64,000 bases of DNA. It comes from Janthinobacterium sp. TB1-E2 (GTDB lineage: Bacteria; Pseudomonadota; Gammaproteobacteria; Burkholderiales; Burkholderiaceae_D). The stretch lies in contig NZ_CP142523.1 of the NCBI RefSeq assembly GCF_036885605.1, forward strand, positions 3,782,001 to 3,846,000, read 5' to 3'. This document shows, in pieces, positions 36,547 to 45,509 of the stretch; position 1 is the stretch's first letter; the number at the start of each line of letters is the position of its first letter. The notes beneath the pieces were generated by a model. The model saw only the letters and a program-made list of their open reading frames with translations, did no database searches and was not told where the DNA came from. The position numbers and the translations under genes are program-made.

Positions 36547-37463
36547 TCGAGTCCGAACATCAGCGAGCGGTGCGCCGCCACGCCGGCCATGGCGCCATCA
36601 GCCACGGCGAACGCCACGCTGCCCGCCATGCGGCCCGCGTCGCCGCAGCAAAAAACGCCGGGCACGCTGCTGGCCTTTTGCTCGTCGGTGCGCACGAACG
36701 GCCCCATGGGCCCCTCTTCCAGCACGCAGCCCAATTCGCCGGCCAGGGAACTGGCCAGGCGCGTGCGGGTCGCCACGAACAGGCCGGCCATCGCGTGGCG
36801 GCTGCCGTCGGCCGTGACTACGTCGGCCACGCCGTCGATCCGCGCCACGGGCGTGCGCACCAAAGTTACGCCGCGTGCCGCCAGTTGCGCCAGCTGCGCC
36901 GCATCGGGCTCGAACGCGCCATTGAGGAAAAAAGTGACCGTGCCCCAGTCGGGCAGCATCAGCGCATGGTGCATGGACAAGGGGCCGGTGGCCAGCACGC
37001 CGATGGCGCCCTGCTCCAGTTCATAGCCGTGGCAATACGGGCAGTGAAAGACGCTGCCGCCCCAGCGCTCGGCCAGGCCATCGACGGGCGGCAGTTCATC
37101 GATCACGCCGGTGGCCAGCACGAGGCGGCGGCCGTGCACGACATGGCCGTCCGCCAGGGTCACATCGAAGCCATCGCCATCGCTGCTGGCCGCGGCCTGC
37201 ACGGCCATGCCGTCCCGCCAGGTGACGCTGGCATACGCCATCAGCTGCGCCTTGCCCTCGGCCGCGATGGCGGCCGTGCCGCTGCCGTCCTGGGTCAGGA
37301 AACCGTGGGAATGGCTGGCGTAGCGGTTGCGGCGCTGGCCGCCGTCGATCACCAGCACGCGGCGGCGGGCGCGCGCCAATTGCGTGGCGGCGGACAGGCC
37401 CGCGTAGCTGCCGCCGACGATGATGGCATCGAACGGGATGCCAGGCGATTCAGGAATGTGCAT
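36474..37463 (-). CDS. Thioredoxin-reductase-like FAD oxidoreductase
   Basis: A 329-residue pyridine-nucleotide flavoprotein. The FAD motif is VGGSYAGLSAATQLA, the redox-active pair lies in HCPYCHGYE, and the second FAD motif is PGVFCCGDAGR. It resembles single-subunit thioredoxin-reductase-like proteins. Its last 24 codons (from about SLMFGLDQ) read antisense through the end of the SDR gene; relatives usually end near that Gly, so this tail may be dispensable. AAGGAG precedes the ATG at 37463. It overlaps the Rrf2 gene by 14 nt. Confidence 0.88.
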   Translation of the reverse strand: MHIPESPGIPFDAIIVGGSYAGLSAATQLARARRRVLVIDGGQRRNRYASHSHGFLTQDGSGTAAIAAEGKAQLMAYASVTWRDGMAVQAAASSDGDGFDVTLADGHVVHGRRLVLATGVIDELPPVDGLAERWGGSVFHCPYCHGYELEQGAIGVLATGPLSMHHALMLPDWGTVTFFLNGAFEPDAAQLAQLAARGVTLVRTPVARIDGVADVVTADGSRHAMAGLFVATRTRLASSLAGELGCVLEEGPMGPFVRTDEQKASSVPGVFCCGDAGRMAGSVAFAVADGAMAGVAAHRSLMFGLDQAAKPPSIFSPAPVTNAASALAR

Positions 37464-37902
37464 GTGGTGCTCCTTTGTGGGTGGCGTATTGTTGGCTGAA
37501 ACGGTCGGCCAGGTCGGCCAGGGTGACGGCGCCAAAGCGCTGGATCAGCAGCGCCTCGGCTTCATCGAAGGCGCCGGCCAGCGACTGGTTGACAACCTGC
37601 TCGACCAAACAGCCCGGCTGATCGACACGGTTGCCCATGGCGAAGATGGTGGGCGAACCCACGGCCACGTAGATGTCTTGCAGGGTCACCTTGTGCAGGT
37701 CGCAGACGATGCGCCAGCCGCCGCCATGGCCCTTGTCCGACGCCACGTAGCCGCGCTCGCGCAGGCCAGCCATCACGCGCCGCACCAGCACGGGGTTCGT
37801 ATCCAGGTAGCCGGAGAGTTCCTCGGACGTCATCGGGCGTCCCGCATGGGCCATGTGCAGCAGCACATGGAGGATCGATGATAGTTTGCTGTCGCGCCTC
37901 AT
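37450..37902 (-). CDS. Rrf2-family regulator
   Basis: A 150-residue winged-helix regulator (SSILHVLLHMAHAGRPMTSEELSGYL, VRRVMAGLRERGYV, GHGGGWRI). Only isolated cysteines are present (RIVCDL and QPGCLV), so it is not a cluster-type Rrf2 like NsrR but closer to YwnA/redox Cys types. The start at 37902 is chosen because the residues before it do not belong to the fold. It is cotranscribed with the flavoprotein gene and probably autoregulates that pair. Confidence 0.87.
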   Translation of the reverse strand: MRRDSKLSSILHVLLHMAHAGRPMTSEELSGYLDTNPVLVRRVMAGLRERGYVASDKGHGGGWRIVCDLHKVTLQDIYVAVGSPTIFAMGNRVDQPGCLVEQVVNQSLAGAFDEAEALLIQRFGAVTLADLADRFSQQYATHKGAPHAHS

Positions 37903-37968
37903 GTAACTAATGATAGTACATAATCCCCACAGATGCAAACCAGTTGCAAACTCCTGCGTAAAAAAAAA

Positions 37969-37996
37969 GGGGTCAGACCCTCTCGGGTCTGACCCC
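37969..37996. terminator. Perfect 12-bp hairpin with A-run, upstream of the Rrf2 gene
   Basis: GGGGTCAGACCC, loop TCTC and GGGTCTGACCCC are preceded on the plus strand by nine A. On the minus strand the hairpin is therefore followed by a T-run, as for an intrinsic terminator of the cytochrome operon (stop at 38020). The arms are identical to those at 17763-17789. Confidence 0.82.
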
Positions 37997-38019
37997 AGCC
38001 TTTGCTTCAGGGTGTATTT

Positions 38020-39426
38020 TTACGCTGCTGATGTTTCCTTGCGTCTGCGTCCCCGCCACCACAGCAGCAAAGCAAGCAGCACCAGCACGCCGACGATGAT
38101 GCCCGCGCGGGCCAGGCCGATCAGGTTCGACGGTGCGCCGCCATTGCGCAAGGTCGTCACCTGCTCCGCCGTCACCTTGATGGCGGGATTGCCGTACATC
38201 CGCTGCACGTAATTGCCGAGGGTGACGATCTGCTCGTCCGACAGAGTCTGGCGAAACGCGGGCATCAGGTGGCCGGCATGGCTACCCTTGCCGTCCTGGC
38301 GCTCCACGCCATCGAGTATCGCCATCACCAGGTTGTTGCTGTTGCCGCGGCCCGTCGCCGAGTTGTGGAACAGCGGCGGCAAGCTGCCGTCGAAACTGCC
38401 CTCGCCCTTCGCCTGGTGGCAGCTGGCGCACTGCGCATCGTAGAGCTGCGCACCCGACATCGTGTTCAGGTTTTGCGGCAGCGGCACGCCGCGGATGCTG
38501 CTCAACTCGTCGCCAGCCTGGCCCCATTGCGTCACCGGTTTCACGTCCGCCTTGTCGCGGATGGCAGGCACGCTCTTGATGTAGTGCGCGATGGCGTTCA
38601 AGTCCGCGTCGCTCAGGTGCTTGAGGCTATGGTCGATGGCCTCGGCCATCGGGCCTGCCGCCTGGCCCCGGTGCGCGGCGCGGCCCGTGCGCAGGTAGCC
38701 GGCCAGTTCCTGCTGGCTCCAGCCTCCCACGCCGCTGTTGACGTCCGACGTGATGTTCGGCGCATACCAGGTGCCCAGGTCGGCGCCGCCCAGCTCCTTC
38801 GACAGCTGCTCGGCCATCAGGGCGTTGCGCGGCGTGTGGCACGTGGTGCAGTGGGCCAGACCTTGCGCCAGGTAGGCGCCACGGTTCCACTCCATGCTTT
38901 TCGACGCATCGGCCACGAACGGTTTTTTATCGAGGAAGAGCAGATTCCAGCCCGCCATCGACAAACGGATATTGAACGGGAATGGCAAGTCCGTCTTTTG
39001 CGCCGGCGCCGTGTCCACTGCCGCCACGCCATGCATGAAGTAGGCGTACAGGGCGGCCGTGTCGTCATCCGTCACCTTGGCGTAGGCCGTGTAGGGCATG
39101 GCCGGGTACAGATTGGCGCCGTCGGCCCGCACGCCGTGGCGCACGGCGGCGGAAAACTGCGCCAGCGTGTAGTTGCCGATGCCATGCGTTGTCGACGGCG
39201 TGATGTTGGTGGCGACGATGGCGCCCAGCGGCGTGGCCAGGGCCAGGCCGCCCGCCATCGGCTTCCCGCCAGGCACGCTGTGGCAGGCGATGCAGTCGCC
39301 GGCCGTGGCCAGGTAGCGGCCGCGTTCGATCGCCTGCACGTCCGCGCCCGGCGCTTGCGCCGCCAGCACGGGCAAGGCCAGGGACAGCAAGGCGGCGCCG
39401 GCCGCCAGTCTGAAGATCGCCATCAT
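38020..39426 (-). CDS. Tri-heme cytochrome c subunit of a membrane-bound dehydrogenase
   Basis: A 468-residue periplasmic cytochrome. After a signal peptide (AIFRLAAGAALLSLALPVLAA) there are three heme sites, CIACH (about 43), CTTCH (about 188) and CASCH (about 336), and a C-terminal membrane helix (AGIIVGVLVLLALLLWW) with a basic tail. This is the cytochrome subunit of gluconate, alcohol or sorbitol dehydrogenases, passing electrons to ubiquinone. GGGAGG lies 6 nt before the ATG, which overlaps the flavoprotein stop as ATGA. Confidence 0.92.
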   Translation of the reverse strand: MMAIFRLAAGAALLSLALPVLAAQAPGADVQAIERGRYLATAGDCIACHSVPGGKPMAGGLALATPLGAIVATNITPSTTHGIGNYTLAQFSAAVRHGVRADGANLYPAMPYTAYAKVTDDDTAALYAYFMHGVAAVDTAPAQKTDLPFPFNIRLSMAGWNLLFLDKKPFVADASKSMEWNRGAYLAQGLAHCTTCHTPRNALMAEQLSKELGGADLGTWYAPNITSDVNSGVGGWSQQELAGYLRTGRAAHRGQAAGPMAEAIDHSLKHLSDADLNAIAHYIKSVPAIRDKADVKPVTQWGQAGDELSSIRGVPLPQNLNTMSGAQLYDAQCASCHQAKGEGSFDGSLPPLFHNSATGRGNSNNLVMAILDGVERQDGKGSHAGHLMPAFRQTLSDEQIVTLGNYVQRMYGNPAIKVTAEQVTTLRNGGAPSNLIGLARAGIIVGVLVLLALLLWWRGRRRKETSAA

Positions 39427-41033
39427 GCCGTGCCTCCCTGTTGTTCGTCGAGGATATGCTTGACGGTGCGCAGGGCCACGGCCAGGCCGTTTTCCGTCGA
39501 ATTGCAGGTGCCGGACGTGGGCAGCACGCCCGTGCTGCACAGGAACAGGTTGGCGTGGTCGAAAGTGCGGCCCCACTGGTCGCACACGGCCTTGGCCGGG
39601 TCGGAGCCCATCGACAGGGTGCCGCAGATGTGCTGGTTGTTGGCGAACACGCCTTCCTTGCTATGGCGCAGATTGGTGCCGCCCATCAGTTTGGCGATGC
39701 GCTCGAAATCCTGCTTCGAGCGTTCGTGTCCACGCTTCGTGTACTCGTCGATCGCGTAATGCGCCTGCGGCTTGGGAATGCCCATGGCATCCTTCTCGCT
39801 GCTGAGGGCGATGCGGTTTTCCGGATTCGGCAGCACTTCCAGCACGTTTTTCAAGCTCATTTCACGGGCCGAGCGGAAACGCAGCTGCTGTTCGAATGCA
39901 TCGCCAAACACCCCCTTGCCGATCAATTCCCTGGTGGCGCCATCCACGCGCGAGATGTTCGTGAAGTCCAGGCGGTACGGCGAATGCTGGCTGCGGAAAT
40001 CGCCATCGCGCATGGTATTGATGGAATTGGGGCTTTGCGGGCCCCGGCCCAGCCACAGGTCTTCATCGGCGTCGAAGGTGATCGAGGTGCTCGGGTGGTC
40101 CATCAGGTTGCGGCCCACCATGTCGCTGCTGTTGGCCAGGCCGTTCGGGTATTTGTCCGAGGCGGAAACGAGCAGCAAGCGGGGGCTTTCGATGCCGTTG
40201 GCGGCCAGGATGAAGGTCTTGGCCGTGACCCGGCGGCTCTTCTTGTCGACGTCGTAGTACAGGGCGGCCGTGATGCGGCCCTGCGCATCGTGCTCCAGCT
40301 TGTAGACGTTGGCGTTGCAGACGATCTTGACGCCCGCTGCTTCCGCCTGCAGCGCGGCGATGCCGCCATGGTATTGCGCGTCGATGGGGCAGATCGGCTG
40401 GCAGCTGTTATTGCCGCAGCAGGCCGGGCGGCCATCGTAGCTGACACTGTTGCGCGCCACCGTGTTGCCAACCACCTTGAACGACGGGTCGAGGCGCTCG
40501 CGGATGCGGCGCATGGCGTACGGTTCCGTCACGGAGTCCATTGGGAATGGCTGCTTGCGCGGCGAACCCGTGTTCTCGGCACCCGAAACGCCCATGATCT
40601 CTTCCGCTTCCTGGTAGAACGGCTCCAGGTCTTCATAGCTGATCGGCCAGTCGACGCCCACGCCATACAGGGTATGGATGCGGAAGTCGTTCGGCACGTT
40701 GCGCCACGCTTGCGCGGCCCAGTGCCACGAAGTGCCGCCGAACTGGCGGATGTATTCGGCCGGGTATGGGTACGGGCCGGCCTGCACCAGGTAGCCGTTG
40801 TCCTTCGGCTGGTAGATCGGGTGCGGCGCCGTGGCCACCGATGGATATGGCGACATCCAGTCGCTGCGGCGCGTCGTGTTGCGGAAACGGGCGACGATTT
40901 CGCCGCGCGACACGCGCGGGCCCGCTTCCAGGATCAGCACCGAGGCGCCGGCCAGCGCCAGCTTGCGCGCGGCCAGGGAACCGATGATGCCGGAGCCGAT
41001 CACGAGGTAATCGGCGGAGAGTTCTTCAGCCAT
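39423..41033 (-). CDS. GMC-family flavoprotein dehydrogenase subunit
   Basis: A 536-residue FAD oxidoreductase. The N-terminal FAD motif is VIGSGIIGSLAARKLALAG; a Cys-rich segment (RPACCGNNSCQPICP) is typical of the gluconate/sorbitol dehydrogenase large subunit, where it holds an iron-sulfur cluster. The C-terminal catalytic His and Asn lie in QHICGTLSMG and GTCNSTENGLA. It oxidises a polyol, sugar acid or alcohol in the periplasm, exported with the Tat small subunit. It is middle gene of the three-gene operon. AAGGAG precedes the ATG. Confidence 0.92.
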   Translation of the reverse strand: MAEELSADYLVIGSGIIGSLAARKLALAGASVLILEAGPRVSRGEIVARFRNTTRRSDWMSPYPSVATAPHPIYQPKDNGYLVQAGPYPYPAEYIRQFGGTSWHWAAQAWRNVPNDFRIHTLYGVGVDWPISYEDLEPFYQEAEEIMGVSGAENTGSPRKQPFPMDSVTEPYAMRRIRERLDPSFKVVGNTVARNSVSYDGRPACCGNNSCQPICPIDAQYHGGIAALQAEAAGVKIVCNANVYKLEHDAQGRITAALYYDVDKKSRRVTAKTFILAANGIESPRLLLVSASDKYPNGLANSSDMVGRNLMDHPSTSITFDADEDLWLGRGPQSPNSINTMRDGDFRSQHSPYRLDFTNISRVDGATRELIGKGVFGDAFEQQLRFRSAREMSLKNVLEVLPNPENRIALSSEKDAMGIPKPQAHYAIDEYTKRGHERSKQDFERIAKLMGGTNLRHSKEGVFANNQHICGTLSMGSDPAKAVCDQWGRTFDHANLFLCSTGVLPTSGTCNSTENGLAVALRTVKHILDEQQGGTA

Positions 41034-41042
41034 GATGGCTCC

Positions 41043-41567
41043 TTAAATTGGTTTTCTGGCCCAGCTGCCGTAGGCGCCGTAGGAATACGTGGGAGGTTTG
41101 AGCACGTCGGCGACGACGGCCGCGTTCAAGGCCTGCTCGTAGGCGACGCAGACGGCCGCCTCGCCCGTGCCCACGATGCCCAGATACCAGGCGCTGGCGA
41201 TCTGGCGCGGCAAGGCCGCCAGCGGCGACTGGGCCGGGTCGAGCGCGTCGAGCGCTTCCTGCAGGCCGGCAGCCTGCAAACCCTGCGCATTGATCAGCGC
41301 CAGCAGCGCGCGCACCTTCGCGGGGAAGGCGGCGTCCTGCGCCACTAGCGCGTCATACAGGCGTGTGGCCAGCACGGGGTCGAGCACTTGCCGTCCCACC
41401 AGCATGGCCGACACGCCGAGGAAGGCGCCCTGCTCCGCATTGGCGACCGGTTCGGCCAGCGCCCAGGGAATCAGCGCCGCGGCCGAAGCCGACAGCAGGC
41501 CGGCCAGCACCATGCGGCGGCCGGGATTCAGGGGGCCGCGGCCCTCCTTATTATGTGTAGCGTCCAA
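41043..41567 (-). CDS. Small subunit of FAD-dependent sorbitol/gluconate-type dehydrogenase (Tat-exported)
   Basis: A 174-residue protein with a twin-arginine signal (NPGRRMVLAGLLSASAAALIPWALA). The rest, including WYLGIVG and the end PTYSYGAYGSWARKP, matches the FAD-SLDH small-subunit family. It carries the flavoprotein across the membrane. I chose the TTG at 41567, since GGGAG lies 6 nt before it; a TTG at 41591 lacks such a site. It is first gene of the dehydrogenase operon and 28 nt after the porin gene. Confidence 0.85.
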   Translation of the reverse strand: MDATHNKEGRGPLNPGRRMVLAGLLSASAAALIPWALAEPVANAEQGAFLGVSAMLVGRQVLDPVLATRLYDALVAQDAAFPAKVRALLALINAQGLQAAGLQEALDALDPAQSPLAALPRQIASAWYLGIVGTGEAAVCVAYEQALNAAVVADVLKPPTYSYGAYGSWARKPI

Positions 41568-41595
41568 TTGAAGCTCCCGTGAGTTCAGCAACCGT

Positions 41596-42762
41596 TCAGA
41601 AAGAATGCTTGAGACCGACCATCACCACCGTCTGCCCGCCGTTCGACGACGGCGTGCCGTTTTGCGAATCGCCGACCGAGGCGACGGCGTTGACGATCGC
41701 GCCGTCCTGGCCCAGGGTCTGGCCGCGCGCCAGCTGGCGCGCTTCGATCAGATAGATCGCCGTGCGCTTGGACAGCGCGTAATTCTGTTCGAACGACAGC
41801 TGGCGGTAGCGCGCGCGATCGGCGATGCCGTTGGCGTGGCTGGCGAAGGTGTCGCTGTAGCCGGCGGACAGGAACCACTGTGGCGTCAGCTGGTAGCTCG
41901 AGATCAGGCCGGCCGTATTGAAGATGGCCGTGTCGCGGAAGGCCGAGCGGCTGCCCGCCTGGTATTGAACGTTGCTGGCATTCGCGCCCACCATCCACTT
42001 GCCCATGGTGTAGCGCGCGCTGGCGGCGATGAACGTTATGCTTTCCGCCGAGGCGTAGCCCTGGTTGAGGGCCGAGATGCCGAAGCTGCCCGATGCGTTA
42101 TCGCTCCAGCCGGCGCCGTTCTGCCCATTTTTCAGTTTCAGGTAGCCGAGCGCGAATTCGGCTGGCGACGTGCTGTACTTGACGGCGGCGCTGAAGCTGC
42201 TGCCCACGGCATTGCCGTCGGCCGCTTCGCCAAAGCCGTATTGCGCGCTGGCCTGCAAGCCACGCCAGGCGGGCATGCTGTAGGTGACGGAATTGCTGAT
42301 GCGCACGGTCGTGTCGAGGCCGTCGATGTCGCCCGGGTGGGCGCCGGTGGCGCCCGTCAAGACGTTGCTCGACGCCAGGGAACCCACGAGCAGGTAGTAC
42401 GGCGTGTACTGGCGGCCCGCCGTCACGGTGCCGTAGGCTGCCGATTGCAAGCCCACATAGGCCTGGCGGTTGAACAGGGCGCTGGCCGAACTTTGCGCGC
42501 CTGTATCGCTTTCAAAGCCGTTTTCCAGCAGGAACAGCGCCTTCAGGTCGCCGCCCAGGTCTTCCACGCCCTGGAAACCGATCTTGCTGGCGGACAAGCT
42601 GCCGCTGCGCATATAGGTAGTCGACTTGCCGCCCTGGTTGCTCGCGTACGCGGTGGCCGCGTCGACCACGCCGTAGATGGTGATATTGCTTTGGGCGCAA
42701 ACGTTTGCGCCGACGAGCGTGGAGACGGCGAGCGCCGCAGCGCGCATGCATGGTGTGTTCAT
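41596..42762 (-). CDS. Gram-negative porin (betaproteobacterial type)
   Basis: A 388-residue outer-membrane porin. A signal peptide (AALAVSTLVGANVCAQS) is followed by NITIYGVVDAATAY, the conserved GSRIGFQGVEDLG-like block here as ASKIGFQGVEDLG, GRQYTPYYLL and the terminal GLKHSF. It forms a passive channel, perhaps for the dehydrogenase substrate, because the operon follows within 28 nt. AGGAA lies close upstream. The upstream region carries a perfect FNR-type box. Confidence 0.92.
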   Translation of the reverse strand: MNTPCMRAAALAVSTLVGANVCAQSNITIYGVVDAATAYASNQGGKSTTYMRSGSLSASKIGFQGVEDLGGDLKALFLLENGFESDTGAQSSASALFNRQAYVGLQSAAYGTVTAGRQYTPYYLLVGSLASSNVLTGATGAHPGDIDGLDTTVRISNSVTYSMPAWRGLQASAQYGFGEAADGNAVGSSFSAAVKYSTSPAEFALGYLKLKNGQNGAGWSDNASGSFGISALNQGYASAESITFIAASARYTMGKWMVGANASNVQYQAGSRSAFRDTAIFNTAGLISSYQLTPQWFLSAGYSDTFASHANGIADRARYRQLSFEQNYALSKRTAIYLIEARQLARGQTLGQDGAIVNAVASVGDSQNGTPSSNGGQTVVMVGLKHSF

Positions 42763-43076
42763 TTTTTTCCTGACTTTGCTGTTTTATCTGGCGAAATACG
42801 GGCGTGGCGCCGCGTTGCAGTTCCCTCCCGCGAGGGGAGCGTCCGCTGTTCTTCTTGATCTGGATCAAGTGAAGCAAATTATACGCTTATTTACTCACAT
42901 GTAAGTGATTGACCGTAAGGCTTAGTCTTATAGCAAATCCGGCAGGCGTGACGACGCAAGCCCCGCAGCACGGGGAAATCACAGGAACAGGCATGGGAAA
43001 AGCAGCGGCGGCGCATGCTGAAAAACACGCGCCTGATGGCCGTACGGAAAGGGAAAGATGGGAGCGGGGTTGCCGC
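42763..43076. other. Intergenic region between porin and MarR genes
   Basis: No gene seen. This region holds the porin promoter with an FNR-type site (42855-42868) and an ACTCACATGTAAGT near-palindrome (42893-42906) inside an AT-rich stretch. The part towards the MarR stop has no recognisable feature. Confidence 0.6.
42855..42868 (-). promoter_or_regulatory. FNR/Anr-type binding site upstream of the porin
   Basis: TTGATCTGGATCAA is a perfect match to the FNR/CRP-like consensus TTGAT-N4-ATCAA. It lies 93-106 nt before the porin ATG in AT-rich sequence, a usual position for an activator. This implies control by oxygen limitation of the porin and possibly the dehydrogenase operon. Confidence 0.68.
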
Positions 43077-43532
43077 TCAGCGCAGGATGGCGGGCGCCAC
43101 CGGCAGGGTTTCAAGAGCAATAAACGCTTCCAGGGCGCGGCGCATGTCTTCGAACACTTGCTTGCCGTAAGCCGCTTCCAGATGCGCATATTGCAGGTCG
43201 ATCAGCTTCCCCATCTGCATCAGCAAACTGGCGCCCGCTTCGGACAGGTGCACCTTGCGGCGGCGCTGGTCGCCTTCGAACTTGCTGCGCCCGATCAGGC
43301 CGATCTCTTCCATGCGCGCCAGGATGCCGCTCATGCTGGGGCTCGAAATCTGGCAGATCTCGCACAGCTCGCGCGGTTCCAGGGTCGGGCTTTCATTCAG
43401 CGCGCGCATGATGCGCCACTGCTGCTCCGTCACGCCGAAGTGATTGAGGATGGGGCGGAAATGCTGGAGCAGGCTGTCGCGGGCCTTCAGCAGCAGTTGC
43501 GGCATGTTCGGATAACGGATCGGTAGCTGCAA
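43077..43532 (-). CDS. MarR-family regulator (HpaR-like)
   Basis: A 151-residue winged-helix regulator: GVTEQQWRIMRALNESP, LCEICQISSPSMSGILARME and KFEGDQRRRKVHLSEAG. The sequence is like HpaR/FarR regulators of aromatic or fatty-acid genes. The TTG at 43532 is the likely start, since AGGAG lies 6 nt upstream; other candidates are GTG 43559 and ATG 43505. The gene lies alone between the porin and DUF885 genes. Its target may be the porin. Confidence 0.85.
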   Translation of the reverse strand: MQLPIRYPNMPQLLLKARDSLLQHFRPILNHFGVTEQQWRIMRALNESPTLEPRELCEICQISSPSMSGILARMEEIGLIGRSKFEGDQRRRKVHLSEAGASLLMQMGKLIDLQYAHLEAAYGKQVFEDMRRALEAFIALETLPVAPAILR

Positions 43533-43634
43533 GTGGAACTCCTGGGTGGACCGGCACAATGAGCGTCATTATACGACTGGCCCGAGGAGAGGAGCGGCAA
43601 AATTCCCCTTCCCTGCCGCTCCCATGCCTTGGCG

Positions 43635-45443
43635 TCAGCCCCTGGCTTTTCTCTGCTCCGGAATGAAGTGCTCGCGCACGGCCTTGGCCAGCAGCTCCGG
43701 CGGCAGCAAGCCCTGTCCCAGCAGGAAGTTGTTGAACGCCAGGCGGTCGAATTTGTCGCCCAGCGCCAGCTCCGTTTCCGCGCGCAGTTGCAGGATGCGC
43801 GTATAGCCATAGAAATAGCTGCCCGCCTGGCCCGGCATGTTGAAGGTATAGCGGTCCAGCTCCTGGCGCGCCATCGGTTTCGACAGCATCACTTCGTCCG
43901 TCAGGATGCGCCCCGCTTCCTCGCGCGTGACCTGCCCCAGGTTCAGCATCGGGTCGAGCATGGCGCGCGCCGCGCGCAGCATGCGGAATTGCAGCGCGAT
44001 GAACTGGCCTTCGGCCGGCTCGTACGGAATCATCTCCGCTTCCGCGTACAGCGCCCAGCCTTCCACGTTGACGCTGTTGAACGCGTACAGGCTGCGCGCC
44101 TGCGACACGCCCCGCTCCACCATGGCGCTGAACTGCAGCTCGTGGCCAGGGCGGCCTTCGTGCGCGCTCAGGGTCCAGGCGGCGCCCGCGAAATTGAAAT
44201 CGTCATACGCCTCGCCCTTGCCGCTGGCGGCCGGATTGCTGACGGGGAGGACGAACTGTCCGTGCTCGCCCGTATTGCCGATCAGCGGAGGCGGACGCAT
44301 ATGCGGCGCCGGCTGGGCCGCCGATTCGGCGGCGGACGCCAGGCGCATGGTCATGGCGCGCGCAGGAATATCGACCACGCGCTGCCGGGCGATGCGCTGT
44401 TCCAGCTGCGTATTGACACCCTTGTAGTGCGCTTCGAGCTGCTCGTTGGGGATGGAATCGGCCTTCAGCGCGCGCATCACCTGGCGGTAGTCCGTGCCGT
44501 CGACGCCCTTCAAGGCCAGCTTGGCCGCCACCACGGGCGCCAGCGCCTGCATGGCGGCGCGCGTTTCCAGGTAAGCCACCTGCGCCCGTTCGACCAGCGC
44601 GCGCGGCTCGATGTCGATGCCCACCTGTTTCAGGCGGAATGCATACAGCTCGGGCGCCATGCGGAAATCCGTGCGTGACAGGGGCAGCACCACTTGCTTT
44701 TCCCATGCCGCATACTCGTTCAGCTGCTGCTCCATGGCCGCCAGTGCGCTCTCCGCACCCTTGATCTTCATGTCGGCAAACAGCTTGCGGATGCCGGCGA
44801 TATACGTCGGCACATTTTCCAGCGACTGCTCCACCTGCAGGCGCACGGGTCCCGCCAGGCCAGGCTGGCCGATCTTTTCCGTGAAGCGCGCCTTTGCCTG
44901 CGCCGTGATCGGCGTGCTGCCCGGGAACTGGCCCACGTAGCGTTGCAGGCGCTCGAGCGCCTTGGCCCGGCGCGCGGCCGGGCGCTGCTCCTGCAGCAGG
45001 CTTTGCATGCTGCCAAAGACCATTTGCGGCACATCGACCCACGGCAGGGTGTATTTGGCTTCCAACTGCGTGCCCATGATCTCCTGGTCGACGGCGCCGA
45101 TCAGGATTTCCAGGTCCTGGCGTATGCGCTCGTCGCGTTCCAGTTCCAGCTTTTGCTGCAATTGCGCGCGCGCCTTCTGCATGGCCGCCACGTGGCGCTC
45201 GGTGATGTTCGGCCCCAGGTCGGCAGCCAGGCCGTCGTATTGGGCCAGGCCTGTGTCGGACGCGTCTTCGGGCGAGAACTGCGCCTGCGCCGCCAGCACG
45301 ATGGCCGCGTTGCGGTTGCTGGTCTCGACCCAGGCCGATGAAGCGGCGGCAGCTGCAGGGACGGCGGCCATGGCGGGCATGGTAAACGCGATGGAGAGTG
45401 CGGCTACCAGCACGGTCTTGCACAATTGCGGAGTGACGGACAT
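43635..45443 (-). CDS. DUF885 family exported protein (M32-like peptidase fold)
   Basis: A 602-residue exported protein. Signal peptide to about residue 27 (VAALSIAFTMPAMA). The C-terminal half has LSAHEGRPGHELQF, a HEGxPGH block resembling a metal-binding peptidase motif, plus NVEGWALYAEAEM and GSYFYGYTRILQLR, all typical of DUF885. Family members are thought to be hydrolases but lack a settled function. AAGGA precedes the ATG. It is monocistronic by layout. Confidence 0.85.
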   Translation of the reverse strand: MSVTPQLCKTVLVAALSIAFTMPAMAAVPAAAAASSAWVETSNRNAAIVLAAQAQFSPEDASDTGLAQYDGLAADLGPNITERHVAAMQKARAQLQQKLELERDERIRQDLEILIGAVDQEIMGTQLEAKYTLPWVDVPQMVFGSMQSLLQEQRPAARRAKALERLQRYVGQFPGSTPITAQAKARFTEKIGQPGLAGPVRLQVEQSLENVPTYIAGIRKLFADMKIKGAESALAAMEQQLNEYAAWEKQVVLPLSRTDFRMAPELYAFRLKQVGIDIEPRALVERAQVAYLETRAAMQALAPVVAAKLALKGVDGTDYRQVMRALKADSIPNEQLEAHYKGVNTQLEQRIARQRVVDIPARAMTMRLASAAESAAQPAPHMRPPPLIGNTGEHGQFVLPVSNPAASGKGEAYDDFNFAGAAWTLSAHEGRPGHELQFSAMVERGVSQARSLYAFNSVNVEGWALYAEAEMIPYEPAEGQFIALQFRMLRAARAMLDPMLNLGQVTREEAGRILTDEVMLSKPMARQELDRYTFNMPGQAGSYFYGYTRILQLRAETELALGDKFDRLAFNNFLLGQGLLPPELLAKAVREHFIPEQRKARG

Positions 45444-45509
45444 CGGGGGATTCCTTCCTGAGGTGAACGATGAGCGAAGCGGCGAGTATCGGCCAGCCCC
45501 GGGTAACTG

